NCBI GenBank assembly: GCA_003535775.1
Contig: DPYO01000229.1
Coordinates: forward strand, 1 to 7,239
Origin: Fidelibacterota bacterium
GTDB taxonomy: Bacteria > Fidelibacterota > Marinisomatia > Marinisomatales > UBA8229
Length of the DNA: 7,239 nucleotides
Reading direction: 5' to 3'
The notes under the pieces are model-generated. The model had not been told where the DNA came from, did no database searches, and saw only the letters and a list, made by a program, of their open reading frames with translations. A program made the translations under genes and the position numbers. Positions within the stretch are counted from its first letter, which is position 1. Every line of letters starts with the position of its first letter. Shown here piece by piece: positions 6,097-7,239 of this stretch.

Positions 6097-6679
6097 AAGA
6101 TTACTGCGGACCTTTATTTCAGTTACTGTTCCAAATGAGATTATTTCCCTTAGGGACATGCTGAAGACAACCGTGAAACACCAGAAAAAAAATCTTCGAT
6201 GGGTTATAACGGGTCAGATTCACCTTACATTGAAATTTCTTGGATTTGCCCCTCCTGATGTGATTGATGAATTAAATTCTATTATTGCAAAGGTTATTTC
6301 CCGCTATACCAAGATTGATTTAACTGTAACGGGAACAGGGTGTTTTCCGGTTCCAACCAGGCCCCGGGTGCTCTGGCTGGGGATGACAGGTCAAACTGAT
6401 ACATTAACTTCTTTAGTTTCTGACCTGAATACTGCCTTGGAACCCCTTGGTTTTCCAGCTGAAGAGCAGAAAGTTGTACCGCATATTACACTTGCCCGTA
6501 TAAATTATCCACCCAAGCATACTCCTGATATATCTGCATTTCTACAAACGACTTATGATCCAATTTTAATGAGAGTTAGCCGGGTTCAGTTTATAAGGAG
6601 TGAGTTGTTTCCGGATGGACCGGTTTATAGTATTTTAGGCACCCATTTTTTAGCCCCTGAAGATAAAAAGGAGAATTGA
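6089..6679 (+). CDS. thpR: RNA 2',3'-cyclic phosphodiesterase (2H phosphoesterase, LigT family)
   Basis: Member of the two-histidine phosphoesterase superfamily. ThpR/LigT proteins hydrolyse RNA 2',3'-cyclic phosphate ends to 2'-phosphate, and some show reversible 2'-5' RNA ligase activity. Both catalytic motifs are present: IHLTLKFLG with H45 and T47, and PHITLARI with H132 and T134. The N-terminal strand LLRTFISVTVP (5-15), the RWV segment before the first motif and the VQFIRSELFPDGPVYSIL ending also fit the family. Length 196 residues is at the long end of normal (usually 175-190). The ATG at 6089 overlaps the cinA stop by 8 bases and has no Shine-Dalgarno, implying coupling. The recA ribosome binding site lies in its last codons. 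The cinA-thpR-recA order recurs in several bacterial lineages (from memory). The physiological substrate is unknown. Confidence 0.94.
   Translation: MSERLLRTFISVTVPNEIISLRDMLKTTVKHQKKNLRWVITGQIHLTLKFLGFAPPDVIDELNSIIAKVISRYTKIDLTVTGTGCFPVPTRPRVLWLGMTGQTDTLTSLVSDLNTALEPLGFPAEEQKVVPHITLARINYPPKHTPDISAFLQTTYDPILMRVSRVQFIRSELFPDGPVYSILGTHFLAPEDKKEN
6668..6673 (+). promoter_or_regulatory. Ribosome binding site for recA
   Basis: AAGGAG within the last codons of thpR, 8 bases before ATG 6682, fixes the recA start. It is one of only three clear Shine-Dalgarno sequences in the operon. No canonical LexA box was found near it. Confidence 0.8.
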
Positions 6680-6681
6680 AG

Positions 6682-7239
6682 ATGACAATAGCTGATAAAA
6701 AATCAAAAGCTCTTGAACTATCCATATCCCAAATTGACCGTCAGTTTGGTAAAGGATCAATCATGCGTTTAGGTGATGACCATCCTACTTTGATGGACAA
6801 TGTTATTTCAACAGGAGCTTTGTCTCTGGATGTGGCACTTGGCATTGGCGGAGTACCCCGGGGACGGATCATAGAAATATTCGGGCCGGAATCATCGGGG
6901 AAAACTACACTGGCCCTGCACATTGTCGCTGAAGCTCAGAAATTGGATGGATACGCTGCTTTTATTGATGCGGAACATGCCCTTGACCCGGAATACTCTA
7001 AAAGACTTGGTGTCAATACTGAAGAATTACTTGTATCACAGCCAGATTCGGGCGAGCAGGCACTTGAGATTACCGAAACGTTGGTCCGGAGCAGCGCTCT
7101 GGATGTTATTGTCATTGATTCGGTTGCTGCCCTTGTTCCCAGGGTTGAGCTTGAAGGGGAGATGGGCGATACTCATGTTGGTCTTCAAGCCAGGTTGATG
7201 TCACAGGCTTTGCGAAAATTGACCGGAACAGTATCCCGG
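6682..7239 (+). CDS. recA: Recombinase RecA, N-terminal 186 residues (3' end outside window)
   Basis: ATP-dependent strand-exchange protein that forms filaments on single-stranded DNA, drives homologous recombination and triggers LexA-type autocleavage in species that have it. The visible part covers the N-terminal oligomerisation helix (ALELSISQIDRQFGKGSIMRLG, about 10-31), Walker A GPESSGKT (68-75), the FIDAEHALDP segment (about 94-103) containing the catalytic glutamate, Walker B VIVID (142-146) and the start of loop L1 (PRVELEGEMGD, about 153-163). The frame is open at the window end, so roughly 160 further residues including loop L2 and the C-terminal domain are missing. The start is two bases after the thpR stop and is well supported by AAGGAG. 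No inserted intein is seen in the visible half. It is the likely distal gene of the operon and may also have its own promoter inside thpR, which I could not identify. Confidence 0.97.
   Translation, partial: MTIADKKSKALELSISQIDRQFGKGSIMRLGDDHPTLMDNVISTGALSLDVALGIGGVPRGRIIEIFGPESSGKTTLALHIVAEAQKLDGYAAFIDAEHALDPEYSKRLGVNTEELLVSQPDSGEQALEITETLVRSSALDVIVIDSVAALVPRVELEGEMGDTHVGLQARLMSQALRKLTGTVSR

Noticed and set aside
6332..6354. GGAAC...GTTCC inverted repeat as a possible LexA/SOS box for recA
   Set aside because: The spacing (13 bases) fits neither the CTGT-N8-ACAG nor the GAAC-N4-GTTC pattern, and it lies well inside thpR coding sequence about 330 bases before recA.
6923..7198. Forward 91-codon open frame
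   Set aside because: It lies inside recA in another frame. The recA frame carries all the conserved motifs.

Overview
This is a bacterial chromosomal segment of moderate-to-low GC. Every gene is on the + strand and packing is tight. It holds the 3' end of a secreted-type protein gene, then two housekeeping RNA genes (tRNA-Ala and a large SRP RNA), then an almost gapless run of conserved genes: dnaX, ybaB, recR, pgsA, pgpA, cinA, thpR and the 5' half of recA. The lineage cannot be fixed from the sequence alone. The tandem GWNL...GYWLR beta-rich domain in the first gene, the patchy Shine-Dalgarno use and the gene order make me lean towards the Marinimicrobia/FCB side of the tree, as a tentative inference. 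The RNA features and the housekeeping proteins are certainly bacterial.

Layout. 2-625 is the C-terminal part of an unrecognised, probably exported protein with two 52-residue repeats. 626-719 is a 94-base gap with a weak candidate promoter. 720-792 is tRNA-Ala with anticodon CGC and the G3.U70 identity pair. 811-1079 is a full-length SRP RNA with an Alu domain, only 18 bases after the tRNA, ending in a hairpin plus T-run. 1080-1177 is an AT-rich leader with an imperfect palindrome just before dnaX. From 1178 onward the genes are separated by 9 bases or fewer, or overlap.

How the genes fit together. dnaX-ybaB-recR is the widely conserved clamp-loader / nucleoid-protein / recombination-mediator cluster. 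pgsA and pgpA encode two consecutive steps of phosphatidylglycerol synthesis (CDP-diacylglycerol to PG-phosphate to PG). cinA (NMN amidohydrolase/CinA family) and thpR (2H RNA phosphodiesterase) lead into recA. Spacing suggests one long transcript from upstream of dnaX into recA, although recA, ybaB and pgsA are the only genes with good Shine-Dalgarno sequences.

The most notable point is pgsA. Its conserved N-terminus is intact and preceded by a strong ribosome binding site, but there is no ATG, GTG or TTG where translation should begin. Only ATT (3812) or ATA (3815) is available, so standard gene calling would truncate the protein by 40 residues. I see no CRISPR array, insertion sequence, phage module or defence system, and no evidence for a wholly new system.
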